Shown: in pieces, positions 34,953-44,106 of the stretch | Layout of the letters: every line of letters begins with the position of its first letter | Numbering within the stretch: position 1 is the stretch's first letter | Assembly: GCA_035995025.1 (NCBI GenBank) | Contig: DASYKY010000096.1 | Coordinates: forward strand, 5,567 to 69,566 | Direction of reading: 5' to 3' | Source of the DNA: Actinophytocola sp035995025 | GTDB lineage: Bacteria; Actinomycetota; Actinomycetes; Mycobacteriales; Pseudonocardiaceae | Length of the DNA stretch: 64,000 nt | Notes under the pieces: model-generated | What the model saw: the letters and a program-made list of their open reading frames with translations, nothing else | What the model was told of the DNA's origin: nothing | Database searches by the model: none | Translations under genes and position numbers: made by a program

Positions 34953-35441
34953 CTAGGACGCGAGCCGCAGCGCTCGCGGCAGGGTGTTGCCGCGTGGCCC
35001 GCGGCGGACCAGGAACGCGAACCCGGCCCCGGCCAGCCCGCTGGCCACGAGCAGCACCAGCCCGAGGCCCTCGCCGGGCGCGCTGTCCCCGACGGCCGCG
35101 CCGGCGGAGTGCACGACCATCGAGTCCACGACCGGGCCGGGCGGCAGCAGGATCTCCACCGGCTCGCCCTTGGCGTGGCCGCAGCCGTCGAAGCGGGCCT
35201 GGCGGTCGTCACCCTGATACTTGAACGAGACGATCTCGAAGGCGTTCGGCCGGTCGCACGGGGAGCTCGTGGCGACCTTCGCGGACACGCGGGTGCCCTC
35301 GTCCTCGGGGGCCGCGGTGAAGCCGAACAGGCCCAGCACGCTCACGACCGAGGCGATGACGACGCTGAGTAGCAGGAGCCCCAGCCCCGCGGCCGCCCAA
35401 CGCAGGTAGCCGGGTGGTACCTGCCAGCCCGAGATCCGCAC
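34953..35441 (-). CDS. Membrane protein of unknown function with external Cys-pair domain
   Basis: A 162-residue protein from GTG 35441. One helix near the N-terminus (WAAAGLGLLLLSVVIASVVS) and another near the C-terminus (GLGLVLLVASGLAGAGFAFL) bracket an external domain of about 90 residues with two cysteines (SPCDRPNAFE and DGCGHAKGE), probably a disulfide. The frame runs longer upstream, but that part is a shadow of the potassium-channel gene. It starts 37 bases after that channel's stop, in the same direction, so an accessory role for the channel is possible but unsupported by any motif. Confidence 0.72.
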   Translation of the reverse strand: MRISGWQVPPGYLRWAAAGLGLLLLSVVIASVVSVLGLFGFTAAPEDEGTRVSAKVATSSPCDRPNAFEIVSFKYQGDDRQARFDGCGHAKGEPVEILLPPGPVVDSMVVHSAGAAVGDSAPGEGLGLVLLVASGLAGAGFAFLVRRGPRGNTLPRALRLAS

Positions 35442-35478
35442 CCGACGATGGTCGCAGATCTTTCCGGGCGGGAGTACC

Positions 35479-36588
35479 TCAGTCGGTATCGCCTGCAGGG
35501 GTGACCTTCTTGACGTAGAGCAACCGGTCGCCGAGCTCGAGCGCGTCCACCTCCGGGTGATCCACCCGATAGAGGGTTCCGTTGCGGACGACGCCCAGCA
35601 CGATGTCCGCCAGGTGCCGCGGCGACCCGCCGACCTCGCCACGGTCGACCTCGCGCTCGGCGATGGCGAGGCCGGACTCCGGGGTGATCAGGTCCTCGAC
35701 CATGTCCACGACCTTCGGCGTGTGGGTGGCCATGCCCAGCAGCCGGCCCGCCGTCTCGCTCGAAACCACGACCTGGTTCGCGCCGGACTGGCGCAGCAGG
35801 TGGACGTTCTCCGCCTCGCGCACGGCCGCCACTATCTGCGCCTTCGGAGCCAGCTCGCGGGCGGTCAGCGTGATCAGCACGGCCGAGTCGTCCCGGCTGG
35901 CGGCCACCACGATGGCGCGCGCCCGCGGCACGCCGGCGACGCGCAGCACGTCCGAGCGGGTGCCGGAGCCGTGCACGGTCACCAGGCCAAGCGCGGAGGC
36001 GGCGTCGAGCATCGACTGGTCGGTGTCCACGACCACGATGCGCTCGGGCTCGACCCCGTCGGAGAGCACCGAGCTGACCGCCGACCGGCCTTTGGTGCCG
36101 TAGCCGACGACCACCACGTGATCGCGCACCTTCGTCCTCCATCGTTGCAGCTTGAAAGCCTGTCGGGAGCGCTCGGTGAGCACCGCGAGCGTGGTACCGA
36201 CCAAGACGATGAGGAACAGCACCCGCAGCGGGGTGATGACCAGGATGTTGACCAGGCGGGCGGACTCGCTCACCGGCGTGATGTCACCGTAGCCGGTGGT
36301 CGAAAGCGAGACGGTCGCGTAATAAACGCAGTCGAGAAACGAGAGCCCGTTGCCGTCGGAGTCGCGGTAGCCGTCGCGGTCGAGGTAGACCAGCAGCACG
36401 GCCGCGAACAGCGCGACGAGCGCCCAGATCACCCGCCGCACGATCGACGTGATCGGGCTGACCGAGCCCTCCGGCATGCGGATGACGCCGACCAGCGAGT
36501 GGTCGGGGCGGTCGGTGAGCCCGTCGCCACCCAGGCGGCGGCGCAGTTTGTGCGACAGGCCGTGCTCGGGCTCGTCAGGGCTGGTCAC
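35479..36588 (-). CDS. Potassium channel with TrkA-N (RCK) domain
   Basis: A 369-residue two-helix ion channel. Helix 1 is VIWALVALFAAVLLVYL, followed by a pore loop with the selectivity filter TTGYGD (97-102) and helix 2 around ITPLRVLFLIVLVGTTLAVL. From about residue 150 an RCK domain with HVVVVGYGTKGRS (nucleotide-binding GxGxxG) and VVVDTDQSMLDAA controls gating, and a C-terminal TrkA-C-like part ends the protein. Like MthK-type channels it likely works as a tetramer with cytoplasmic gating ring. In Mycobacterium tuberculosis Rv3200c has the same position next to adnB. Confidence 0.95.
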   Translation of the reverse strand: MTSPDEPEHGLSHKLRRRLGGDGLTDRPDHSLVGVIRMPEGSVSPITSIVRRVIWALVALFAAVLLVYLDRDGYRDSDGNGLSFLDCVYYATVSLSTTGYGDITPVSESARLVNILVITPLRVLFLIVLVGTTLAVLTERSRQAFKLQRWRTKVRDHVVVVGYGTKGRSAVSSVLSDGVEPERIVVVDTDQSMLDAASALGLVTVHGSGTRSDVLRVAGVPRARAIVVAASRDDSAVLITLTARELAPKAQIVAAVREAENVHLLRQSGANQVVVSSETAGRLLGMATHTPKVVDMVEDLITPESGLAIAEREVDRGEVGGSPRHLADIVLGVVRNGTLYRVDHPEVDALELGDRLLYVKKVTPAGDTD

Positions 36589-36601
36589 GGCGGCAGATTA
36601 G

Positions 36602-36635
36602 CGTGGGGGCCAACGGCAATCCGGTGGCCCCCACG
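36602..36635 (-). terminator. Hairpin after the M15-like gene
   Basis: An 11-bp perfect stem, CGTGGGGGCCA (36602-36612) with TGGCCCCCACG (36625-36635), and a 12-base loop. It lies downstream of the M15-like gene and upstream of the potassium-channel start. No clear T-run follows, so termination strength is uncertain. Confidence 0.6.
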
Positions 36636-36638
36636 GGT

Positions 36639-36690
36639 GGCCTCGGCGGCAGGCCTCAGTAGAAGGCCTCAGCAGCCGGCCTCAGTAGTA
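36639..36690. repeat. 13-bp tandem repeat across a stop codon
   Basis: Four head-to-tail units of GGCCTCAGYAGNN (36639-36651, 36652-36664, 36665-36677, 36678-36690; the first is more diverged). On the coding strand each unit reads NNCTNCTGAGGCC. The fourth unit covers the end and stop codon (36682-36684) of the M15-like gene, so the unit appears to have been copied from the gene's 3' end. Confidence 0.85.
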
Positions 36691-37158
36691 GGTGATGTCC
36701 CAGTGGTTTCCCTCGTCGAAGTAGACGTTGCCGGACGAGGACCGCCACTTGCCGCCGCCGATCGAGCTGAAGGTGCGCTTGACGTAGCTCGTGGCGCAGG
36801 ACGTCTTCGCGATGTCGACCTTGTAGCCGTTCCAGTGGCTGTAGGTGCCCGACGCGTGGCCGGTCTCGGTGCCGCCGGTGATCGTGATCTTGCACTTGCT
36901 GGACTTCTTGAACGTGATGATCCCGCTGACCGTCCCGGACTTGATGCCGCTGAACGACGTGCAGTGCGGGTTGTTGCGGTTGCTGCAACCGCCGCTGGAG
37001 GTCCAGCTGATCTTCGCGGCGCGCAGCTTCGCGGCGGCCGCGCTCTGGCTCAGCTCCTTGCCGCTGGCGTCCGCGTCGCCCCCGGGCAGGAACGTCAGCA
37101 GGCCGAGCGCCACCGCGACGGCGGCCGCGAGCCCGATCAGCACCTTGCGCATGCCCAT
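36682..37158 (-). CDS. Small secreted protein with M15-peptidase-like metal motif
   Basis: A 158-residue exported protein: signal peptide MGMRKVLIGLAAAVAVALG with likely cleavage before residue 33. AGGAGG precedes the first ATG by four bases and the second (37152) by ten. The mature part has paired cysteines (GGCSNRNNPHC, SSKCK, TSC), then TETGHASGTYSHWNGYKVDI and GNHWDITY. SHxxGxxxD followed by a C-terminal HWD resembles the zinc sites of M15 DD-peptidases (SxHxxGxAxD and ExxWH), so a small wall peptidase or a degenerate relative is a reasonable reading. I do not recognise the family with certainty. It is followed by a tandem repeat and a hairpin. Confidence 0.72.
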   Translation of the reverse strand: MGMRKVLIGLAAAVAVALGLLTFLPGGDADASGKELSQSAAAAKLRAAKISWTSSGGCSNRNNPHCTSFSGIKSGTVSGIITFKKSSKCKITITGGTETGHASGTYSHWNGYKVDIAKTSCATSYVKRTFSSIGGGKWRSSSGNVYFDEGNHWDITYY

Positions 37159-37264
37159 GTGTCCTCCTCTTCAGGTTGCCCTCGGGGAGGAACGTGTCAT
37201 CCGGCGTCGCGGGCGCCGAGCGGTTGTGCACGACGAGCAACCGCGACTGCACGCTGCGACAAGA

Positions 37265-37375
37265 CGATCGGAGGGCCCGGTTGTCCACAACCCGGCCGGT
37301 TGTCCACAGCTTGCCCGCGCCGGCCCGAAACCGTCGGTGTTCGCGACTATCGTGGCACCAGGGGTCCCCCTTGCC
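37265..37375 (+). repeat. Dispersed intergenic element, copy D
   Basis: Two TTGTCCACA motifs at 37281-37289 and 37300-37308 (19 bp apart), then GAAACCGTCGG and, ten bases later, TATCGT (37348-37353), followed by CAGGGGTCCCCC. It lies between the M15-like gene start and the end of adnB. The whole 261-base gap holds no gene. Confidence 0.72.
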
Positions 37376-37419
37376 GACACGCAGACGTCTGAGCAGGAAT
37401 GTTCGCATTCGCACAGGCG

Positions 37420-40400
37420 TCAGGCTGTCGGGACGGCGCGGAGCAGGTCTCGCAGGCCGGATGCGTCCAGGAGGTCCGCGGCGCGGATCGTGCGGTTCTG
37501 GCGGACGTAGTGGAACGCCGCGCGGACCTCGTCGACCGGCACGCCCGTCAGGCTCGCCCACGCCAGCCGGTACGCGGCCAGCTGCACGGTCAGCGCCGGC
37601 AGGTCGTCGGAGTGCGGTAGCGCGCCGGTCTTCCAGTCGACCACCGTCCAGCCGCCTTCGGTGTCGGCGAACACGGCGTCCATCCGGCCGCGCAGCGAGA
37701 TCCCCGCGACGTCGCAGGTGAACGGGACCTCCACCTCGCGGGGCACCCGGTCCGCCCACGACGACGCGAGGAACGCGTCCTTCAGCGCGTCGAGGTCCGC
37801 GTCCGGCGCCGCCTCGGCGTCCGCGGAGCCGGGCAGCTCGTCGAGGTCGAGCAGCGCGCGCGAGCCGAACCGCTTCTCCAGCCACGCGTGGAACGCCGTG
37901 CCGCGCCGCGCGGTCGGGTTCGGCGGGAACGGCAGCGGCCGGCGGAGCCTGCGGGCGAGCGCGGCGGGGTTCGCGGCCAGCTCCACCAGCTGGCTCACCG
38001 ACATCGACGGCGGCAGCACGACCTGCTCGCGCCGGGCGTCCGCGGCCGCGAGCTCGGCCAGCAGCACGTCGGTGTCCGCCTCCCAGCCCTCCGGGTCCTC
38101 CTCGAACATCAGCTGACCCGCGCCCGCGCGCAGCGCCGCCAGCGCGTCACGCACCATCGTCGCGCCCTCCCGGACCCCGGTGCGGCCCAGCGCCAGCGGG
38201 TCGGCGGGCCACAGCGCGACGTGATGGGCGCTCGCGATCGGGTTCTCCTCGTCCCCGGGCGGCGGCGGAGCCGAGTGCGACGGCGGCACGAGCGCGGCGA
38301 TCTCGGTGAAGAACGGCGACGGGCCCTTCGGCTTGGTGCCGGTGCGGCCCCACCAGTGCGCGGACACCAGCAGCGTCCGCTCGGCACGGGTCAGCGCCAC
38401 GTAGCACAGCCGGCGCTCCTCGACGAGATCCCGCTCGGCGAACTCCTCCGCGTGCCGGGTCAGCTCCTGCTCGACCTCCTTGCGGTTCGCCGCGCTCGCC
38501 AGCGAAAGCGTCGGCAGGTCGGCGGCGTCGCCGCGCAGCGGGGCGGGCAGCTCGGTGACCGCGCGCAGCCAGCACGACGTCCGCTTGCGGCTGGGGAACA
38601 CGTCGTTCACCAGGTGCGGCACCGCCACGACCTGCCACTCCAGGCCCTTCGCCGCGTGCACCGTCAGGATCTGCACCCGGTCCTCGGCGACCTCGACCTC
38701 GCCCGGCTCGAGCCCGTCCTCGGCCGCCTCCGCCGCGGCCAGGTAGTCCAGCAGCGCCGGCAGGCTGGCCGACGGGCTGGTGCGCGCGTAGTCGGACACC
38801 ACGTCCGCGAACTTGTTCAGGTGCGCCCGGCCCGCGCCGCCCGGCCGGGCCTTCGCCTCGACGTCGAGCAGCATCGCCCGCTCCACCTCGGCGACCAGCT
38901 CGGGCAGCGGCTGGTCCAGCCGGCGGCGCAGCGCACGCAGCTCGCCGCCGAGCGTGCGGATCCGCCGGTAGCCCTCCGCCGAGTACGCCGCCGCCTCGCC
39001 GGGGTCGTCGATCGCGTCGACGAGGCCCGCCTGCTCCGCGCCCTCCCCCGGCACCGTGTCGACGAGCCGGCCGGTGTTCTCGCCCGCCTCGTACGCCTTA
39101 CCCAGCCCGGCCGCCCGCCGCCACAGCGCCGCCAGGTCCGCGGCGCCGAGCCGCCAGCGGGCGCCGGTCAGCACGCGCGCCGCCGCCGTGCCGGCCAGCG
39201 GGTCGATGAGCACCCGCAGCGCGGACACCAGGTCGCGCACCTCCGGCTCGTCGAGCAGCCCGCCGATGCCGACCACCTCGACCGGCAGCCCGCGCCCGCG
39301 CAGCGCGGCGGCGAGGTCGGTCATGTCCGCGCGGCGGCGCACGAGCACCGCGGCGGTCGGCGGCGCGCCCGTCTCGTCCACCGTGGACCGCCAGCGTCGG
39401 GCTACCTCGTCGGCGAGCCAGTCGACCTCCGCGTCGGCGTCCGCGAACAGTCCACATAGGACGTCGGCGGGCGGGGTGCCGTCCGGGGCGCGCAGCTCGT
39501 CGACGTCCAGCCCGGCCGAGCGCAGCGGCGCGGACAGGGCGTTGGCGAGCGCCAGCACCTCCGGCGGGTTGCGGAAGCTCGTGAGCAGGCCGTAGCGCCG
39601 GGCCGGTTTGCGGCCGTGGGTGGGGAAGTCGGTGGTGAAACGGGGCAGGTTCGCCGCGCTCGCGCCGCGCCAGCCGTAGATGGCCTGCACCGGGTCGCCG
39701 ACCGCGGTGACCGGCGCCGGCTCGCCGTCCGGCCCGCCGAACAGCGACCGCAGCAGGATCCGCTGCGCGTGGCCGGTGTCCTGGTACTCGTCGAGCAGCG
39801 CCACGCCGTAGCGCTCCCGCTCGCCGCGCACGACCTCCGGGTGCGTGCTCGCGAGCTGTGCGGCGAGCGCCATCTGCTCGGCGAAGTCCAGCGCGCCCTC
39901 GCGCCGCTTGCTCTCCGAGTACGCGTGCACGAGCGGCAGCATGGCGAGCCGGAACCGTTGCGTGGCAACGACCTCGCGCAGGTTCTGCGACAGCTCGTCG
40001 CGCTGGCGCGGCCCGCGCGGCGCGTTCTCGATGGCGGCGGCGACCTCCTCGGAGTACGCGGCGAGCTCGTCCTCGTCGACGAGGTGCTCGGCGAGCTCGC
40101 CGGCCAGCTCCAGCAGGTAGCGGGTCACGGTCACCGGCACCCGGTCGGTGTCCAGGTCGCGGGTCCAGGTGGCCACGACGCGGTGCGCGAGCTGCCAGCA
40201 CGCGGTCTCGGTGAGCAGCCGCGCGCCCGGCTCGACGGGCAGCCGCAGGCCGTGCTCGGCGACGAGCCGGCCGGCGTAGGCGTGGTAGGTCAGCACGGTC
40301 GGCTCGCCCGCGTACACGGCGGTGAGCCGCTCGCCGCCCGGGTCGATGCGGGCCAGCAGCCCGGATCCGGCGAGGCGGCGCAGCCGGGCCCGCACGCGGT

Positions 40401-40644
40401 CGGCGAGCTGACGGGCGGCCTTGCGGGTGAACGTCAGGCCCAGCACCCGGTCCGGCGTGACCAGGCCGTTCGCCACGAGCCAGACCACCCGGGCGGCCAT
40501 GGTCTCGGTCTTGCCGGCACCCGCACCCGCCACGACCAGGGCCGGCTCGGCCGGCGCCGCGATGACCGCCACCTGCTCGTCGGTCGGCGCGGGCAGCCCC
40601 AGCTCGGCGGCGAGGAGACGGGGACTGATCAGGTCGTCGCTCAC
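37420..40644 (-). CDS. adnB: AdnB-type ATP-dependent helicase-nuclease subunit
   Basis: A UvrD-like SF1 helicase fused to a RecB-type nuclease, about 1074 residues from GTG 40644 (TTG 40656 is possible). Walker A is VVAGAGAGKTETMA, motif II is VALLDEYQDTGHAQ, motif III is AVGDPVQAIYGWRGA, and later motifs include ILTVHAAKGLEW and YVALTRAERTLL. The C-terminal nuclease has RRGTAFHAWLEKRFG, LRGRMDAVF and VVDWKTGALP. With AdnA it forms the heterodimer that resects double-strand breaks in mycobacteria. The upstream junction with adnA contains the 22-bp repeat array, an unusual gap for subunits that should be made in equal amounts. Confidence 0.95.
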   Translation of the reverse strand: MSDDLISPRLLAAELGLPAPTDEQVAVIAAPAEPALVVAGAGAGKTETMAARVVWLVANGLVTPDRVLGLTFTRKAARQLADRVRARLRRLAGSGLLARIDPGGERLTAVYAGEPTVLTYHAYAGRLVAEHGLRLPVEPGARLLTETACWQLAHRVVATWTRDLDTDRVPVTVTRYLLELAGELAEHLVDEDELAAYSEEVAAAIENAPRGPRQRDELSQNLREVVATQRFRLAMLPLVHAYSESKRREGALDFAEQMALAAQLASTHPEVVRGERERYGVALLDEYQDTGHAQRILLRSLFGGPDGEPAPVTAVGDPVQAIYGWRGASAANLPRFTTDFPTHGRKPARRYGLLTSFRNPPEVLALANALSAPLRSAGLDVDELRAPDGTPPADVLCGLFADADAEVDWLADEVARRWRSTVDETGAPPTAAVLVRRRADMTDLAAALRGRGLPVEVVGIGGLLDEPEVRDLVSALRVLIDPLAGTAAARVLTGARWRLGAADLAALWRRAAGLGKAYEAGENTGRLVDTVPGEGAEQAGLVDAIDDPGEAAAYSAEGYRRIRTLGGELRALRRRLDQPLPELVAEVERAMLLDVEAKARPGGAGRAHLNKFADVVSDYARTSPSASLPALLDYLAAAEAAEDGLEPGEVEVAEDRVQILTVHAAKGLEWQVVAVPHLVNDVFPSRKRTSCWLRAVTELPAPLRGDAADLPTLSLASAANRKEVEQELTRHAEEFAERDLVEERRLCYVALTRAERTLLVSAHWWGRTGTKPKGPSPFFTEIAALVPPSHSAPPPPGDEENPIASAHHVALWPADPLALGRTGVREGATMVRDALAALRAGAGQLMFEEDPEGWEADTDVLLAELAAADARREQVVLPPSMSVSQLVELAANPAALARRLRRPLPFPPNPTARRGTAFHAWLEKRFGSRALLDLDELPGSADAEAAPDADLDALKDAFLASSWADRVPREVEVPFTCDVAGISLRGRMDAVFADTEGGWTVVDWKTGALPHSDDLPALTVQLAAYRLAWASLTGVPVDEVRAAFHYVRQNRTIRAADLLDASGLRDLLRAVPTA

Positions 40645-40821
40645 CCGCGAGTCCAACGCTCGCGCGGGGTGAGTCCGACATTCGGCGCGCCCGTGGCGGC
40701 GGTCCCGCGCGGCGTCGGACTCGCCGCGCTTCGGTGTTGGACTCGCGAGGGCTGAGCGTTGGACTCGCGAGGGCGGGGCGTTGGACTCGCGGGGGCGCGG
40801 TGTTGGACTCGCGGGGTCATT
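40638..40821. repeat. 22-bp repeat array between adnA and adnB
   Basis: Five direct units at 40712-40733, 40734-40755, 40756-40777, 40778-40799 and 40800-40821, each beginning GYGTYGGACTCGC, the last running into the adnA stop. Two further units in opposite orientation occupy 40638-40659 and 40660-40681, reaching over the adnB start. The 30-base spacer between the two sets is unrelated. Consensus begins GCGTTGGACTCGCGAGGGC; the period is exactly 22 bp throughout. Confidence 0.9.
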
Positions 40822-43800
40822 CGGTCACCTGGCGGCCGCTGGGGTTGACCGGGCAGCTGAAGCGGACCGGGCAGCGGGAGCAGTCCGGGTTCTGGCGGGC
40901 CACGTACTCCGGGCCGGTGCTGGCCGCCGCCGCGTCGGCCACCACGCCGGTCCAGTGCTTGAGGCCCTCCTCGTCGAGCGCGTCCTGGTTGCGCTCGGTC
41001 GCCATCTTCTTCCGGTTGGCCTTCGACACGTACAGCAGCCGCGCGCCGCCCGGCTGGTCGTCAAGGCCCAGCCGGCGAAACGCCCCGTACGCGGCGGCGA
41101 GCTGGTAGACGGCGAGCTGCGGGTGCTCCTTCGCGTCGTTCTCGGTGACCGGCGCGCGGCCGGTCTTCACGTCGACGACCACGGGGTGGCCGTCGGCGTC
41201 GGCCTCGAGCCGGTCGACCCGGCCGCGCACGCGCACGGGCGTCTCCGGCACGTCCACGGCGAAGTCCTGCTCGACGGCGACCTGGGTCAGCTCGCCGCGG
41301 GTGGCGCGCAGCCAGCCGAGGAACGTGTCCATCATCGCGTGCACCCGGGTCCGCTCGCGGCGGCTGAACCACGGCGCGCCGGCGTCCACGGCGTCCCACG
41401 CCCGGTCCAGCTCCGCGCGCAGCGCCACCTCGTCCGCGCCGTCCGCGGCCGCCTGCGCGAGCGCGTGCACGAGCACGCCGGTGATCGACGCCAGCTCGGC
41501 CGGGTCCGACCCGCCGTGCCGCTCGACCATCCAGCGCAGCGGGCAGCGCGCCAGAACCTCCACTGTGGACGGTGAGACGGCGATCCGCTCGTCCGCCACC
41601 CGCAGCGGCTCCTCGCTGGACAGCTCCGGCAGGCCGTACCAGACGTCCGGGTCCGCGCCCGCCACGTCCGCCTCCGCGAGCCGGGCCAGCTGGCGGGCCG
41701 CGCGCCGCCGCCGCTCGACCGGGGCGGTGCCGTCGCACACCGCGCGGCGCAGCTCCCCCACCAGGTCGGCGAGCACGAGCGCGCGGTTCGGGCCGCCGAG
41801 CCGGGCGGGCCGGGTGACCTCCTCGACGTCGCCGCCGGCGATCTCGGACAGGAACCGGGACGGCTGCTCGTCCTCGCCGCGGATCGCCGACAGCAGCAGC
41901 GTGTGCCGCGCCCGGCTGGCCGCGACCAGCAGCAGCCTGCGTTCCTCGGCGAGCAGCGGCGCGGTCGCGGACAGCGCCACACCGTCCACTCCGGACAGCA
42001 GGTCGGTGAGCCGCTCGACGCCGAGCAGCGAGCCGCGCAGCCGCAGGTCCGGCCAGGTTCCCTCCTGCACGCCGAGCACGGCCACGACCGTCCACTCGCG
42101 ACCGACCGCGGCGTGCGCGGTGATGACCGAGACGGCGGCGCCGCGCTGCGCGGACGGGGCCAGCGTGTCGCCGACGATCCGTTGCGCGGCAAGGAACTCG
42201 GCGAACCCGGTGACGCCCGCGCCGGGCAGCCGGTCGGCGTAGCGGCCGGCCGCGTGGAACAGCCCGACGATCGCGTCGAGGTCGCGGTCGGCCTGCGCGC
42301 CGAGCGGCCCGCCGCGGTGGGACTGGGCGACCCAGCGGTCCTCCAGGCCGCTCTCCTGCCAGACCAGCCACAGCACCTGCTCGATGCCGGTGTGCTCGGC
42401 GATGGCCCGCCGCGCGGTGCGCAGCAGCCCGCCGACCCGGTGCACGCTCGCGGCCTCGTCCTCGCCGAGCGCGGTGAGCACGTCGCCGGTCATGGCTACG
42501 GAGCGCAGCACCTCGACGAGCAGCTCGTCGCTCGGCCGGTCCTGCCCGCTCGCCAGCTCGAGGCGGCGCAGCCCGCGGCGGAGCCTGCGCAGCGCCAGCG
42601 GGTCGGCGCCGCCGAACTGGCAGGACAGCAACATCTCGGAGCGGGCGGGGTCGAGCAGGTACGGGTTGGCGGCCACGCGCAGCAGCTCGAGGAACGGGCG
42701 GACCGCGGGCTGGCGGGCCAGCGGCAGCTCGTCGGCGTCGGTGGTGACCGGGACGCCCGCGGCGGCGAGCGCGCGCTGCAGGATCGGCGCGGAGCGTTCG
42801 GCGGAGCGGACCAGGATCGCCATCTCCGTCCAGGGCACGCCGTCGATGAGGTGGGCGCGGCGCAGCTGGTCCGCGGCCCACGCGGCCTCGGCGGCGTCGG
42901 TGGCGTGCAGCGCGACGCTGACCCGGCCGTCGGGGCTCGGCGCCTCGTCCACGTCGAGGGTCGGCCGCTGCGGCGCGAGGCCGGGCAGCCGGACCGCGAG
43001 GCGGGCGACGGCCTGGCGGACCGCGGGCGCCATGCGGTGGGTCTCGGTGAGCACCACGGTGCCGCCGTCGGGCCGGGTGTCGGCGAGCAGCCGTGGATCC
43101 GCGCCACGGAAGGAGAAGACGGCCTGGTCGGGGTCGCCGGCGAGGACGAACTCCTTGGCCGCGAAGCCGAGCCGGGCGAGCAGCCGGTACTGCAGCGGGT
43201 CGAGGTGCTGGGCGTCGTCGACGAGCAGGTAGCGGACCCGGTCACGCTCGGCGGCCAGCAGCTCGGCGTCGGTCTCGAAGGCGAGCAGAGCGCTCGCGAC
43301 CAGCTCGGCGGCGTCCAGTGCGGGCGCGGACTCCTGGGCGACCGCGCTGTCCGCGCCCGCGAGCAGCGTCACCTGCTCGTACTGCCGGGCGAACCGCCCG
43401 GCGGCCACCCACTCGTCGCGCTTGGCGTCGCGGCCGACCCTGATCAGGTCCTCGGGCCCGAGCCCGCGCTCGGCGGCGCGGAGCATGAGGTCGCGCAGCT
43501 CCTCGGCGAAGCCCGGCACGGCCAGGGCGGGCCAGAGCCGGTCGGGCCAGTAGTGCGCCTCGTCCTCGAGGTCCCCGGCGAGCAGCTCGCGGACCACGGC
43601 GTCCTGCTCGGGCCCGGACAGCAGGCGCGGGCCGGGCACGTCGCGGATGGCGGCGTGCAGGCGCAGCACGGAGAACGCGTAGGAGTGGACGGTGCGCACG
43701 AGCGGCTCGCGGACCGTGCGCAGATCCTCGGTGCCCGCGGTCAGCAGGCCGCTGATGGTCTCGCGGACGTCGGTGGCGGCGCGGCGGTTGGCGGTGACGA

Positions 43801-44089
43801 CGAGCAGCTGGCCGGGATCGACGCCGCCGCGGCGGATCCGGTCGGCCGCGACCTCGGCGAGCAGCGTCGTCTTGCCGGTGCCGGGGCCGCCGAGCACGCG
43901 GACGAACCCCTCGGCGCCGTCGAGCACGCGCCGGGCCGCGGCATCCCACCGGGAGGGCCGCCGGGGCGCCGGGGGCCGCCGGACGAGCCGGGGTGCGACA
44001 CCCCGTGCCTGCCCGCGTGCCTGCCCGCGTGCCTCAGTGACCACGCCGTCGATGAAAACACGGCGCACCGACCTTCCCCGCATCGGCAC
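40817..44089 (-). CDS. adnA: AdnA-type ATP-dependent helicase-nuclease subunit
   Basis: About 1090 residues from the far end; starts at 44083 or GTG 44044 are equally possible, as the first 35 residues are low-complexity. UvrD-like motifs: Walker A RVLGGPGTGKTTL, YLLVDDAQHLDPLQY, LAGDPDQAVFSFRGAD. The C-terminal nuclease has VRGRVDRLEADADGHP and VVVDVKTGRAP. An iron-sulfur staple is indicated by LARCPLRW before and NPDCSRCPVRFSCPVN after the nuclease core (four Cys), as in AddB-type enzymes. Partner of AdnB in break end-resection. It diverges from the alkyltransferase-like gene over 17 bases. Confidence 0.95.
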   Translation of the reverse strand: MPMRGRSVRRVFIDGVVTEARGQARGQARGVAPRLVRRPPAPRRPSRWDAAARRVLDGAEGFVRVLGGPGTGKTTLLAEVAADRIRRGGVDPGQLLVVTANRRAATDVRETISGLLTAGTEDLRTVREPLVRTVHSYAFSVLRLHAAIRDVPGPRLLSGPEQDAVVRELLAGDLEDEAHYWPDRLWPALAVPGFAEELRDLMLRAAERGLGPEDLIRVGRDAKRDEWVAAGRFARQYEQVTLLAGADSAVAQESAPALDAAELVASALLAFETDAELLAAERDRVRYLLVDDAQHLDPLQYRLLARLGFAAKEFVLAGDPDQAVFSFRGADPRLLADTRPDGGTVVLTETHRMAPAVRQAVARLAVRLPGLAPQRPTLDVDEAPSPDGRVSVALHATDAAEAAWAADQLRRAHLIDGVPWTEMAILVRSAERSAPILQRALAAAGVPVTTDADELPLARQPAVRPFLELLRVAANPYLLDPARSEMLLSCQFGGADPLALRRLRRGLRRLELASGQDRPSDELLVEVLRSVAMTGDVLTALGEDEAASVHRVGGLLRTARRAIAEHTGIEQVLWLVWQESGLEDRWVAQSHRGGPLGAQADRDLDAIVGLFHAAGRYADRLPGAGVTGFAEFLAAQRIVGDTLAPSAQRGAAVSVITAHAAVGREWTVVAVLGVQEGTWPDLRLRGSLLGVERLTDLLSGVDGVALSATAPLLAEERRLLLVAASRARHTLLLSAIRGEDEQPSRFLSEIAGGDVEEVTRPARLGGPNRALVLADLVGELRRAVCDGTAPVERRRRAARQLARLAEADVAGADPDVWYGLPELSSEEPLRVADERIAVSPSTVEVLARCPLRWMVERHGGSDPAELASITGVLVHALAQAAADGADEVALRAELDRAWDAVDAGAPWFSRRERTRVHAMMDTFLGWLRATRGELTQVAVEQDFAVDVPETPVRVRGRVDRLEADADGHPVVVDVKTGRAPVTENDAKEHPQLAVYQLAAAYGAFRRLGLDDQPGGARLLYVSKANRKKMATERNQDALDEEGLKHWTGVVADAAAASTGPEYVARQNPDCSRCPVRFSCPVNPSGRQVTE

Positions 44090-44106
44090 GCCGTCATACT
44101 GGCGCC

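Noticed and set aside
40638..40821. CRISPR array
   Set aside because: The 22-bp units are head to tail with no spacers, two are inverted, and no cas gene is near.
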